This document shows positions 34,542 through 44,546 of a stretch of DNA of 64,000 nt, piece after piece. Source of the DNA: Variovorax sp. OK212 (GTDB lineage Bacteria; Pseudomonadota; Gammaproteobacteria; Burkholderiales; Burkholderiaceae_C); the NCBI RefSeq assembly GCF_900112425.1, contig NZ_FOLP01000001.1:1362902-1426901 (forward strand). The letters are read 5' to 3'. Under the pieces are notes generated by a model, which was not told the origin of the DNA, made no database searches, and saw only the letters and a program-made list of their open reading frames with translations. A program made the translations under genes and the position numbers. How positions within the stretch are numbered: the first letter of the stretch is position 1; each line of letters begins with the position of its first letter.

Positions 34542-35363
34542 TCAGTAGTTGAGCCGCTCGGGCCGCAGCTCCTGCAGGATCGTGGTCGCGATTTCCTCGA
34601 TCGACTTGGTGGTGGTCGAGAGCCAGCGGATGCCCGCGCGCCGCATCATCGCCTCGGCCTCGCTCACCTCGTGGCGGCAGTTCTCCAGGCTCGCATAGCG
34701 CGAATTCGGCCGGCGTTCGTTGCGGATCTCGCTGAGCCGCTCGGGCTGGATGGTCAGGCCGAAGATCTTCTTGCGGTGCGGCATCAGCGCCGGGGGGAGC
34801 TGGCGGCGGTCGAAGTCTTCGGGAATCAGCGGGTAGTTGGCGGCCTTCAGGCCGTGCTGCATCGCCAGGTAGAGCGAAGTCGGCGTCTTGCCGCTGCGGC
34901 TCACGCCCACCAAGATGACGTCGGCGCCCTGCAGGTCGCGGTTGCTCTGGCCGTCGTCGTGCTGCAGGCTGAAGTCGATCGCGGCAATGCGGTCGTTGTA
35001 TTCCTTGCTCTTGCTGACGTCGCTGAAGCGGCCGATGCGGTGGTTGGACTTCATGGCCAGCTCGATTTCGAGCGGGCGCACGAAGGTGCCGAACATGTCC
35101 AGCAGCATGCCCTTGCAGCCGGTTTCGATCACTTCCAGCACGTCCATGTTGGCCAGCGTGGTGAAGACGATGGGGCGGACCCCCTCGACTTCCGCCGTGT
35201 GGTTGATCTGGCGCACCGCCTGGTGGGCCTTGTCGACGGTGTCGGTGAAGGGCAGGCGCACATGGCGCGGCTTCATCTCGAATTGCGCGAGAACCGCGTT
35301 GCCGAATGTTTCGGCCGTGATGCCGGTGCCGTCCGATATGAAGAAAACGGTGCGTGTGTGCAT
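34542..35363 (-). CDS. ppsR: Pyruvate, water dikinase regulatory protein (bifunctional kinase/pyrophosphorylase)
   Basis: A 273-residue DUF299 protein: starts [20 protein letters not shown], has the P-loop [16 protein letters not shown] (about residues 150-165) and [20 protein letters not shown]. It switches PEP synthase on and off by ADP-dependent phosphorylation and Pi-dependent dephosphorylation of a Thr next to the catalytic His. It is divergent from ppsA, its target, with 194 bases between; this is the expected arrangement. Confidence 0.95.
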   Translation of the reverse strand: MHTRTVFFISDGTGITAETFGNAVLAQFEMKPRHVRLPFTDTVDKAHQAVRQINHTAEVEGVRPIVFTTLANMDVLEVIETGCKGMLLDMFGTFVRPLEIELAMKSNHRIGRFSDVSKSKEYNDRIAAIDFSLQHDDGQSNRDLQGADVILVGVSRSGKTPTSLYLAMQHGLKAANYPLIPEDFDRRQLPPALMPHRKKIFGLTIQPERLSEIRNERRPNSRYASLENCRHEVSEAEAMMRRAGIRWLSTTTKSIEEIATTILQELRPERLNY

Positions 35364-35415
35364 GGTCTTGGGTTCTTGCGGCCTTGTCCTGCGGCGCGTG
35401 CGGGCCTGCCACGCC

Positions 35416-35421
35416 TACAAT
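35416..35421 (+). promoter_or_regulatory. -10-like element in front of ppsA
   Basis: TACAAT in the ppsR-ppsA divergent region, about 135 bases before the ppsA start. No good -35 was found at standard spacing. Confidence 0.35.
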
Positions 35422-35557
35422 CCGGCCCATTATCGGGAATCCGCTTTCCCAACCCCCCAATTCTTTCCATGCACACCGCGACTGCACCCAAAGCAACGAC
35501 AACGATCGTGCCGCGCCGTCTGCATGCGGCACCGGTTTCAACTTCTGGAGCTTCCCC

Positions 35558-37951
<2,394 letters not shown>

Positions 37952-38048
37952 GCCGGAAAAGCAGGAAAAGCCGGAAGACCTGGAAAAACGGCGAGCCCGC
38001 GCGCCCGCCGCGCGACGCACTGCGGGAATCCCCATGGAGGGATTTCCC

Positions 38049-38104
38049 GTGTCAGCTTGGTGTCATTGAAACAAAATGCGTTTCCGGTGTCAGACTTGTG
38101 TCTT
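38049..38104 (+). promoter_or_regulatory. Two PhoB-like direct-repeat boxes
   Basis: GTGTCAG-CTTG-GTGTCAT (38049-38066) and GTGTCAG-ACTT-GTGTCTT (38087-38104) each have two 7-mers spaced 11 bases apart, the geometry of a Pho box (CTGTCAT repeats). They lie 39-94 bases before the start of the following gene. A 10-bp hairpin with one bulge (38023-38049), possibly the weak end of the ppsA transcript, abuts the first box. Confidence 0.4.
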
Positions 38105-38142
38105 AACGGGGCGCATCCCGGCAGCTCGCGGGGGACACCAGC

Positions 38143-38652
38143 ATGATTCTTGTCAAGACAGACGTCGGCCATCAGGTCCTCAAGGACCGCTCGGTGCCGC
38201 TCACGCCGCGCCAGCGCTCGGCGTTCATCCTGTTCGACGGCAAGCGCTCGGTCGATGACGTGGTCGCCGCGGGCATGGGCATCACCGCGGAAGACATCGA
38301 GCAGATGGTCGAACTGGGCGTGCTGGCGCCGATGGGCGGCAAGCCTGTAGCCGCGCCGGTCGCGCCCGTTCCCGAGATTCCGAAGCCTGCCGCACCCGCG
38401 GTCGCATCCGCGCCTGCACCTGCAGCCGCGGGGACAGCGGGTGGTTCGGGCCGCAGCAAGCAGCAGCGCTACAAGGACGCCTACCCGATCGCCACGCAGC
38501 TCACGGGCAGCCTTGGCCTGATGGGCTTTCGGCTCAACCTGCAGGTCGAGGGCACCACCAGCTACGAAGACCTCGCGGCGCTGGCGCCGAAGATCCGGGC
38601 CGCCGTCGGGCCGGAGAAGGCCGCGGCGCTGGACAGGGCGCTCAACGACTGA
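38143..38652 (+). CDS. Unrecognised protein with Ala/Pro-rich linker
   Basis: A 169-residue protein I do not recognise. It begins MILVKTDVGHQVLKDRSVPL and residues 20-62 (RQRSAFILFDGKRSVDDVVA, then ITAEDIEQMVELGVLAPM) look like a small helix-turn-helix or winged-helix-like module. Residues 66-105 are an Ala/Pro-rich linker. The C-terminal part (YPIATQLTGSLGLMGFRLNL onwards) looks like a separate helical domain. No signal peptide or membrane segment is seen, so it is probably cytoplasmic. It stands between ppsA and the rpsF operon, behind the PhoB-like boxes. Confidence 0.7.
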   Translation: MILVKTDVGHQVLKDRSVPLTPRQRSAFILFDGKRSVDDVVAAGMGITAEDIEQMVELGVLAPMGGKPVAAPVAPVPEIPKPAAPAVASAPAPAAAGTAGGSGRSKQQRYKDAYPIATQLTGSLGLMGFRLNLQVEGTTSYEDLAALAPKIRAAVGPEKAAALDRALND

Positions 38653-38658
38653 GCACCC

Positions 38659-38688
38659 TTGCCGGGATGGCAAATCCAGGGCTATAAT
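38659..38688 (+). promoter_or_regulatory. Sigma70 promoter of the rpsF operon
   Basis: TTGCCG at 38659-38664 and a perfect TATAAT at 38683-38688 with an 18-base spacer, about 80 bases before rpsF. Confidence 0.75.
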
Positions 38689-38769
38689 CGCCGGCTTTGC
38701 CTTGCCACACTGCGCCAGACGCTGCAGGTGGCTTTTCCCTCTTCTTCGGAAGAATCCACAAGGAGTGCC

Positions 38770-39144
38770 ATGCGTCACTACGAAATCATTTTGCTGATCC
38801 ACCCGGATCAGAGCGAACAAGTTCCGGCCATGCTGGAGCGCTACAAGGGCCTGATCACGGCCGGCGGCGGCAAGATCCACCGCGTTGAAGACTGGGGCCG
38901 CCGTCAGCTGGCATACCAGATCAACAAGCTCAACAAGGCTCACTACCTGTGCGTCAACATCGAAGCTGAACAAGCTGTGATGGGCGAACTGGAACACGCG
39001 TTCAAGTTCAACGACGCCGTGCTGCGCCACCTGACCGTTCAGAAGAAGAAGGCCGACACCGGTCCTTCGTCGATGATGAAGACGGTCGAGCGCGAAGAAG
39101 CCCGCAAGGCTCAGCAGGCCGAATACGCCGCCAACAACAACTGA
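38770..39144 (+). CDS. rpsF: 30S ribosomal protein S6
   Basis: A 124-residue S6: [20 protein letters not shown], then [20 protein letters not shown] and a charged C-terminal tail. It binds S18 on the 30S platform; its partner gene rpsR is two genes on. First gene of rpsF-priB-rpsR-rplI. Confidence 0.97.
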   Translation: MRHYEIILLIHPDQSEQVPAMLERYKGLITAGGGKIHRVEDWGRRQLAYQINKLNKAHYLCVNIEAEQAVMGELEHAFKFNDAVLRHLTVQKKKADTGPSSMMKTVEREEARKAQQAEYAANNN

Positions 39145-39148
39145 TGGT

Positions 39149-39463
39149 GTGAATGCCGCCGCTGCGGCAACAGGGGTCAATCAGCTGCTGCTGAGCGCCT
39201 CGGTTGCCGAACTCGGAGTCCTGCGATACACGCCAGCCGGCTTGCCCGCCATCGACCTGAAGCTCGAACACGAGTCGACGCTCCAGGAGGCAGGCAAACC
39301 CCGGCAGGTGAAGACGGCCCTCAAGGCCGTTGCCTTCGGCGCCATCGCCGAACGGCTCGCAAGGCAGTCGATGGGAAGTCTCTGGCGTTTCCAGGGTTTT
39401 CTCGCCACACCGGGCAACGGCAAGCATCCGGTCCTGCATGTGCAGGACTTCCAGCAAGATTAA
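39149..39463 (+). CDS. priB: Primosomal replication protein N (PriB)
   Basis: A 104-residue OB-fold protein starting at GTG 39149, with LLLSASVAELGVLRYTPAGL, KLEHESTLQEAGKPRQVK and WRFQGFLATPGNGKHPVLHV. PriB binds single-stranded DNA and PriA in replication restart. Its place between rpsF and rpsR is the conserved one. Confidence 0.93.
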   Translation: MNAAAAATGVNQLLLSASVAELGVLRYTPAGLPAIDLKLEHESTLQEAGKPRQVKTALKAVAFGAIAERLARQSMGSLWRFQGFLATPGNGKHPVLHVQDFQQD

Positions 39464-39481
39464 TTTTTCGAGAGGTCCATC

Positions 39482-39763
39482 ATGGCCACGTTCAAGAAAT
39501 TCAACAAAGACAAGCGCCCGAAGCGCAACACCCAGTCGCTGCTGTTCAAGCGCAAGCGCTTCTGCCGCTTCACCGTCGCTGGCGTCGAAGAAATCGACTA
39601 CAAGGACATCGACACGCTGCGTGACTTCATCAGCGAAAACGGCAAGATCATCCCCGCACGCCTGACCGGCACGCGCGCGATCTACCAACGCCAGCTGAAC
39701 ACCGCCATCAAGCGCGCGCGCTTCCTGGCCATGGTGCCGTACAGCGACCAGCACCGCGTCTAA
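39482..39763 (+). CDS. rpsR: 30S ribosomal protein S18
   Basis: A 93-residue S18 with [40 protein letters not shown] and [16 protein letters not shown]. It forms a dimer with S6 on the 30S platform. Standard length and operon position. Confidence 0.97.
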   Translation: MATFKKFNKDKRPKRNTQSLLFKRKRFCRFTVAGVEEIDYKDIDTLRDFISENGKIIPARLTGTRAIYQRQLNTAIKRARFLAMVPYSDQHRV

Positions 39764-39775
39764 GGAGTCGAGAAC

Positions 39776-40228
39776 ATGCAAATCATTCTTCTGGACAAGG
39801 TTGTCAACGTCGGTGGTCTGGGCGATATCGTCAAGGTCAAGGACGGCTACGCACGCAACTTCCTGATCCCGACGGGCCTGGCCCGCCGCGCCACCGCTGC
39901 CAACAAGGCCGAATTCGAAGCCAAGCGCGCCGAACTCGAAAAGGCTGCGGCCGCCAAGCTGGCCGAGTCGCAAGCCCAAGGCGAAAAGCTCGGTGGCACG
40001 ACCATCAAGCTGACGCAAAAGGCTGGCGTGGACGGCCGTCTGTTCGGTTCGGTCACCAACGGCGACATCGCCGAAGAGCTGAACAAGCAAGGCTACAAGG
40101 TTGTCAAGGCGCAAGTTCGCCTGCCCAACGGCCCGATCAAGGTTGTTGGCGACAGCAGCGTGAGCGTTGCGCTGCACACCGACGTGGTGGTCGACATCAA
40201 CGTGACGGTCTACGGCGAAACCGCCTGA
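39776..40228 (+). CDS. rplI: 50S ribosomal protein L9
   Basis: A 150-residue L9: N-terminal rRNA-binding domain [20 protein letters not shown] with the [13 protein letters not shown] signature, a long connecting helix (residues about 40-75, Ala/Glu/Lys-rich) and the C-terminal domain ([17 protein letters not shown]). Last gene of the ribosomal operon. Confidence 0.97.
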   Translation: MQIILLDKVVNVGGLGDIVKVKDGYARNFLIPTGLARRATAANKAEFEAKRAELEKAAAAKLAESQAQGEKLGGTTIKLTQKAGVDGRLFGSVTNGDIAEELNKQGYKVVKAQVRLPNGPIKVVGDSSVSVALHTDVVVDINVTVYGETA

Positions 40229-40258
40229 TCGCTCCCAGCGCTTTGTGCGCTGCTGCAG

Positions 40259-40288
40259 AAGCCGCCCTCGGGCGGCTTTTCTTTTTTT
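40259..40288 (+). terminator. Intrinsic terminator of the rpsF operon
   Basis: AAGCCGCC with GGCGGCTT and a CTCG loop, followed by TTTTCTTTTTTT. Confidence 0.93.
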
Positions 40289-40329
40289 GTGCCCAGGTTT
40301 TCCAGCCCGTTGCACTGGAAGATCACCGT

Positions 40330-40366
40330 TTATTCACAACCTTGTCCACACACGCACGCGCGTGCG
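40330..40366 (+). promoter_or_regulatory. DnaA-box-like sites and a GC palindrome in front of dnaB
   Basis: TTATTCACA (40330-40338) fits the DnaA consensus TTATNCACA, and TTGTCCACA (40342-40350) differs from it in one base; they are in the same orientation 12 bases apart. A perfect 14-bp palindrome CGCACGCGCGTGCG follows at 40353-40366. dnaB starts 33 bases further on. Confidence 0.5.
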
Positions 40367-40398
40367 CGGCTTAGCATGCAGGGTTGCAAGGGAAGTCC

Positions 40399-41805
40399 AT
40401 GTCCGCCGTTTTCTCCTATGCCGACAATGCCCCGTCGGCCGATCGCCAGGTTGCCCAACTCCGCATTCCGCCTCACTCCATCGAGGCCGAGTCGAGCGTG
40501 CTCGGCGGCCTGCTGCTCGACAACGGCGCGTGGGACCGCATGGGCGACCTGCTGGTCGACGGCGACTTCTACCGCCACGAACACAAGCTGATCTACGCGG
40601 CCATCGGCGGGCTGATCAATGCCAGCAAGCCGGCCGACGTGATCACGGTCTACGAGCAGCTGCAGAACCTCGGCAAGGCCGACGACATCGGCGGACTGGT
40701 CTACCTGAACTCGCTGGCGCAGTACGTGCCCAGCGCGAGCAACATCCGGCGCTACGCGGAAATCGTGCGCGAGCGCTCGATCCTGCGCAAGCTCGTCTCC
40801 GCCAGCGACGAGATCGCGACCAACGCCTTCAACCCGCAAGGCAAGGCGGTCGACAAGATCCTGGACGAGGCCGAGCAGAAGATCTTCAACATCGGCGAAG
40901 AAGGCACGCGGATGAAGCAGGGCTTCCAGAGCATGGACGCCCTGGTGGTCGAGCTGCTCGACCGCGTGACCGAGATGGCCGAGAACCCGAATGACATCAC
41001 GGGCGTTCGCACCGGCTTCCACGACTTCGACAAGATGACCTCGGGCCTGCAACCCGGCGACATGATCGTGCTGGCCGCGCGTCCGTCGATGGGCAAGACC
41101 TCGCTCGCGATCAACATCGCGGAGCACGTGGCGCTCGAAGAGGGGCTGCCGGTGGCGGTGTTCTCCATGGAAATGGGCGCCTCCCAGCTGGCGGTGCGTA
41201 TCGTGGGCTCCATCGGCCGCATCGACCAGGGCCACCTGCGCACCGGCAAGCTCAGCGACGAAGAGTGGCCGCGGTTGACCGAAGCCATCGAGAAGCTGCG
41301 CACGGTGTCGCTGCACATCGACGAGACGCCGGGCCTCTCGACCAGCGAACTTCGCGCCAATGCGCGCCGGCTTGCGCGCCAGTACGGGCGGCTGGGCCTG
41401 ATCGTGGTCGACTACCTGCAGCTCATGTCGACCAGCAGCTCCGGCGACGAAAACCGCGCCACGGCCGTGGGCGAAATCTCGCGCGGTTTGAAGATGCTGG
41501 CCAAGGAACTGAAGTGCCCGGTGATCGCGCTGTCGCAGCTCAGCCGCGGCGTCGAAAGCCGCACCGACAAGCGCCCCATGATGAGCGACTTGCGCGAGTC
41601 CGGCGCCATCGAGCAGGACGCGGACATCATCATGTTCATCTACCGCGACGACTACTACAACAAGGAGTCGAAGGAGCCGGGCGTGGCCGAGGTGATCATC
41701 AGCAAACACCGTAACGGGCCCACAGGCACCATCAAGCTCGCCTTCCTGAAGCCGATCACCAAGTTCGAGAACCTGGTCGGCTACAGCAACAACGACGAAT
41801 ACTGA
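40399..41805 (+). CDS. dnaB: Replicative DNA helicase DnaB
   Basis: A 468-residue hexameric helicase. The start is the ATG at 40399 with AAGGGAAG upstream. The N-terminal domain has IPPHSIEAESSVLGGLLLDN; the RecA-like motor has Walker A ARPSMGKTSLAINIA, Walker B LIVVDYLQLMS, LSQLSRGVESRTDKRPMMSD and a C-terminal IISKHRNGPTGTIKLAF. It has no intein. It follows the ribosomal operon, as in many betaproteobacteria and gammaproteobacteria. Confidence 0.97.
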   Translation: MSAVFSYADNAPSADRQVAQLRIPPHSIEAESSVLGGLLLDNGAWDRMGDLLVDGDFYRHEHKLIYAAIGGLINASKPADVITVYEQLQNLGKADDIGGLVYLNSLAQYVPSASNIRRYAEIVRERSILRKLVSASDEIATNAFNPQGKAVDKILDEAEQKIFNIGEEGTRMKQGFQSMDALVVELLDRVTEMAENPNDITGVRTGFHDFDKMTSGLQPGDMIVLAARPSMGKTSLAINIAEHVALEEGLPVAVFSMEMGASQLAVRIVGSIGRIDQGHLRTGKLSDEEWPRLTEAIEKLRTVSLHIDETPGLSTSELRANARRLARQYGRLGLIVVDYLQLMSTSSSGDENRATAVGEISRGLKMLAKELKCPVIALSQLSRGVESRTDKRPMMSDLRESGAIEQDADIIMFIYRDDYYNKESKEPGVAEVIISKHRNGPTGTIKLAFLKPITKFENLVGYSNNDEY

Positions 41806-41807
41806 CC

Positions 41808-41861
41808 GCGGTCAACGCGGTCAACGCGCTCAGCGCGCTCAGCGCAATCAGCGCAATCAGC
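41808..41861. repeat. Six tandem 9-bp repeats in three identical pairs
   Basis: GCGGTCAAC x2, GCGCTCAGC x2 and GCAATCAGC x2 follow in order, starting 3 bases after the dnaB stop. The stop codon of the convergent YafY-type gene (41857-41859) lies within the last unit, so the repeats form the junction between two genes. Confidence 0.85.
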
Positions 41862-42606
41862 GCGGCCCGCCGGCATTCCAGGGCGGTGCGTCGGCGGGGT
41901 TCTGCGGCACGACCTTGCCGTGCGTGGTTTCGGCTTTCAACTGCCGCAGCATGTCGGCCAGCGTCTTGCCCGGTTCGTCGCGAAAGCGCTCCACCAGCAG
42001 TTCGATCGCATCCATGCGGTCGAGCCTGAAGCCCCTGAAGTCGTTGCGCAGTTCGCACCAGGTCGACAGCGTCCACACCTTCCCCCAGTAGAAGCAGCCG
42101 AGCGGCCGCACCGTGCGCTCGCTGGCATCGCCCGACACGTCGCGGTACTGCAGCCGCAGCTTGTTGTGCGACTGCACGGCCTCGCGCAACGTCTGCAGCC
42201 TCGCGCGCAGGGTGTGGTCCAGGCCCAGCGCGGGCGCGTACAGGGCCAGCGCTTCGGCCGACACACGCGCCGCCGGCGGCAGCACCGACAGGATCTTGCC
42301 CAGCCCTGTCTCGATGTCGCGCGCCAGCGCCGGATCGACCCAGCTTTGCGCGAGCCGCGCCGCTGCCACGAGCGCCGAAGCCTCGTCCTGCGTGAACATC
42401 AGCGGCGGCAATTCGAAGCCCGCGCCCAGCCGGTAGCCCACGCCGGCCTCACCCTCGATGGGCACGCCCTGGTGCTGCAGGTCGGCCACGTCGCGGTACA
42501 CGGTGCGCTCGGACACCTCCAGGCGCTGCGCTAGGAAGGCGGCCGTGGTCAGGCGGCGGCCGCGGATGAGCTGCACGAGCTGGAAGAGGCGGTCGGCGCG
42601 GCGCAT
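41857..42606 (-). CDS. YafY-type (HTH and WYL domain) transcriptional regulator
   Basis: A 249-residue regulator: N-terminal winged helix (MRRADRLFQLVQLIRGRRLT, then RLEVSERTVYRDVADLQHQG) and a WYL-type sensor region (LRLQYRDVSGDASERTVRPL, FYWGKVWTLSTWCELRNDFR). WYL regulators sense nucleic-acid-related or other ligands. It is the last gene of a five-gene minus-strand operon; its ATG overlaps the stop of the MGMT-like gene (TGATG). Confidence 0.9.
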   Translation of the reverse strand: MRRADRLFQLVQLIRGRRLTTAAFLAQRLEVSERTVYRDVADLQHQGVPIEGEAGVGYRLGAGFELPPLMFTQDEASALVAAARLAQSWVDPALARDIETGLGKILSVLPPAARVSAEALALYAPALGLDHTLRARLQTLREAVQSHNKLRLQYRDVSGDASERTVRPLGCFYWGKVWTLSTWCELRNDFRGFRLDRMDAIELLVERFRDEPGKTLADMLRQLKAETTHGKVVPQNPADAPPWNAGGPR

Positions 42607-43076
42607 CAGCGGGTTCCCGTGAGCTTCTTCGCGAAGTCTTCGACGAAGTAGCGCTTGCCGCGCTGCACGACGGCGTGGCCCTCGGCCTCGAGCTTGGACA
42701 TCTGCGCGTCGATGCCACCGGGGTACTTGGGGTTGAGTTCGCCGCCGATCTTGAGGGTGCGCCAGTAGGGCGTCTGGCGGCCTTGCTGCGCCGGTGCTTC
42801 TTCGGCCGCATGCGCGACCATGTGCGCGAAGATCGCCGTGGTCACGGTGCAGCCGATGGTGGCCTCGTGGCGCACCGCAATGTCTTGGCCGATGCCCATC
42901 ACGGTGACGAGCCGGCCCTCGGGAATGCTGCGCATGGCGGCTTCCACTTCCCGCGGCGACGGCGTGGCGATCGTGCCCTCGCCATGCCTGGGGCGCAAGG
43001 CGGCGGGAATCGCCTTGACGCTCGGCAGGTGAGGGTAGCTGGCCAGCCTGTCGTGCCAGCTCTTCTTGAGGCTCAT
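42606..43076 (-). CDS. MGMT-family-like (alkyltransferase DNA-binding-domain) protein
   Basis: A 156-residue protein, MSLKKSWHDRLASYPHLPSV, with AAMRSIPEGRLVTVMGIGQD, a Cys in ATIGCTVTTAIFAHMVAHAA and a C-terminal GKRYFVEDFAKKL. The layout resembles proteins annotated as MGMT family (the helix-turn-helix part of O6-alkylguanine transferases), but the alkyl-accepting PCHR motif is absent, so it is not a repair methyltransferase of the usual type. Function unknown. Overlaps its neighbours on both sides (TGATG and ATGA). Confidence 0.65.
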   Translation of the reverse strand: MSLKKSWHDRLASYPHLPSVKAIPAALRPRHGEGTIATPSPREVEAAMRSIPEGRLVTVMGIGQDIAVRHEATIGCTVTTAIFAHMVAHAAEEAPAQQGRQTPYWRTLKIGGELNPKYPGGIDAQMSKLEAEGHAVVQRGKRYFVEDFAKKLTGTR

Positions 43077-43522
43077 GCAACTCCGATGTGGATCGCCACC
43101 TTGTCGGGCCCTTCGTAGGCTTCGAAATCGCTGCGGTAGCGGCGCGCGATTGTCGGGTGCGCCTCGAAATACTGCCAGATGCGCTGCCAGGTGGCGATGA
43201 CCATCTGCGGCATCTCGCCCTGGCCGGTGAAGACGAGGTAGTCGCCGGCCTCGATGGCCACGCTGCCTTCGCCGCTGGTCACTGCGACGCCGGCCGTCAC
43301 GTCGAAGGCGCCGTTGGCGTCGGATTCGTAGGCCGAGTACACGCCGAAGATGCGGGTGTCGCCGTTGCGGTGCGGCGTCGACGCGTAGGTCTGTTCACCG
43401 AAGAAGCGACCCCACAGCGCACCGAGCCGGGCGGTTGCGGGGATGCTTTCCTCGCGGTTGGTGGTGCGTTCCGTGAGGCCCGCGACGCGGAAGGCGTCGT
43501 GGTGTTGGCGGATGGGTTCCAT
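43073..43522 (-). CDS. GyrI-like effector-binding domain protein
   Basis: A 149-residue protein that consists only of a GyrI/AraC-type effector-binding fold: FRVAGLTERTTNREESIPAT, GALWGRFFGEQTYASTPHRN, IFGVYSAYESDANGAFDVTA and WQYFEAHPTIARRYRSDFEA. Stand-alone forms bind small amphipathic molecules or DNA gyrase. ATG at 43522 was chosen; TTG at 43540 is possible. It overlaps the next gene by ATGA. Confidence 0.8.
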   Translation of the reverse strand: MEPIRQHHDAFRVAGLTERTTNREESIPATARLGALWGRFFGEQTYASTPHRNGDTRIFGVYSAYESDANGAFDVTAGVAVTSGEGSVAIEAGDYLVFTGQGEMPQMVIATWQRIWQYFEAHPTIARRYRSDFEAYEGPDKVAIHIGVA

Positions 43523-43536
43523 GTGTTCTGTTCTCT

Positions 43537-43986
43537 TCAAAGTGCCAGTGTCTTCAGGTCGGCCTTCATGGCCTGGGCGATCAGCTTCATGTCGTCGTCG
43601 CCGACGTCGAACATGCCGAAGCGGAATTTATAGCCCCACAGCTTCGGGTTCTCGATGAAGGCGAGGCGCTCGATCAACGGCGCGATCGGCGCCTCGTGCG
43701 CGCCCGTGTAGGCCACGTCGCGGCGCCACGGGACGAAGCCGTTGCCCATGTCGAACTCGTAGGGCGCGCCAGTTTGCACGATGCCGATCGACACGAAGCT
43801 CTGCAGCTTGTCGGTGCCGCTGAACACCGTGGCCGGCGAGTAGTAGACGACACGGTCGCCGCCCGAAATCCGCTTGAGAGGCGCGTGCTTGCCATGGCAG
43901 GCCTGCATGAAGCCGAGCGGGCGGTGGTCGCGGCCGCGGCGCGCGTGTTCGGCGCTGGCCACGGCGATCCAGTTGCGCTGCGTCAT
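43537..43986 (-). CDS. EVE domain-containing protein
   Basis: A 149-residue EVE (YTH-like/PUA-related) protein: [50 protein letters not shown] and a C-terminal [23 protein letters not shown] domains bind modified bases in DNA or RNA. It begins 9 bases after the VOC stop and belongs to the same operon. Confidence 0.85.
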   Translation of the reverse strand: MTQRNWIAVASAEHARRGRDHRPLGFMQACHGKHAPLKRISGGDRVVYYSPATVFSGTDKLQSFVSIGIVQTGAPYEFDMGNGFVPWRRDVAYTGAHEAPIAPLIERLAFIENPKLWGYKFRFGMFDVGDDDMKLIAQAMKADLKTLAL

Positions 43987-43995
43987 GGCGGTGGC

Positions 43996-44373
43996 TCAGT
44001 CGAGGGCGTGCAGGCCGACTTCGTTGCCTTCGGTGTCGCGCATGTGGGCGATGAAACCCATGCCGGGCGGCAATGCGGACTTGGGCGCCACGATCTGGCC
44101 GCCGGCGGCCTCGATGCGCGCGAGCACGGCGTCGATGCCGGGCATGCAGTCGAGGTAGATGCGGATGCCGGTGCCGGCGCGCGCGCTGGCGCTGGCGCCG
44201 GCCTGCAGGGCGCCGCCCGTGGCGGGTTTGTCGTACGGGAAGATGGCCAGCGTCTCGCCGCCGATGTTTTCGCGGCGCAGCTTGCGGCCCAGCACGGTCT
44301 CGTAGAAGGCCTGGGCGCGGTCGATGTCGGCGACCGGGATCTCGAACCAGCTGATGACGTTCTGCTTGTACAT
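43996..44373 (-). CDS. VOC family protein (glyoxalase/bleomycin resistance-like)
   Basis: A 125-residue single-module VOC protein: VISWFEIPVADIDRAQAFYE, GRKLRRENIGGETLAIFPYD, MPGIDAVLARIEAAGGQIVA and the closing FIAHMRDTEGNEVGLHAL. The substrate is unknown. It is the first gene of the VOC-EVE-GyrI-MGMT-YafY operon. Confidence 0.88.
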   Translation of the reverse strand: MYKQNVISWFEIPVADIDRAQAFYETVLGRKLRRENIGGETLAIFPYDKPATGGALQAGASASARAGTGIRIYLDCMPGIDAVLARIEAAGGQIVAPKSALPPGMGFIAHMRDTEGNEVGLHALD

Positions 44374-44461
44374 GGGGACTCTCTTTCGTGTCGGTTGAAG
44401 GAGCCCCGATGGTGCGACCCGCCTCCTGACAACGTGTTGTCAGGAGCCTGTCACGGCGGGC

Positions 44462-44503
44462 GAAAAAAAGCCCGCGATGCTCTTGCGAGCATGCGGGCTT
44501 CTT
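44462..44503 (-). terminator. Intrinsic terminator of phoH
   Basis: Read on the minus strand, AAGCCCGC and GCGGGCTT enclose a second stem ATGCTC/GAGCAT and lead to a run of seven T residues. It lies 44 bases after the phoH stop. Confidence 0.88.
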
Positions 44504-44546
44504 GCAGGTCGAGAACTGGCGAGCGGACGGGTCGGCTGTCCGGCCG

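Noticed and set aside
41808..41861. Short regularly spaced repeats considered as a CRISPR array
   Set aside because: Units are 9 bases, directly adjacent and without spacers; they are a tandem repeat.
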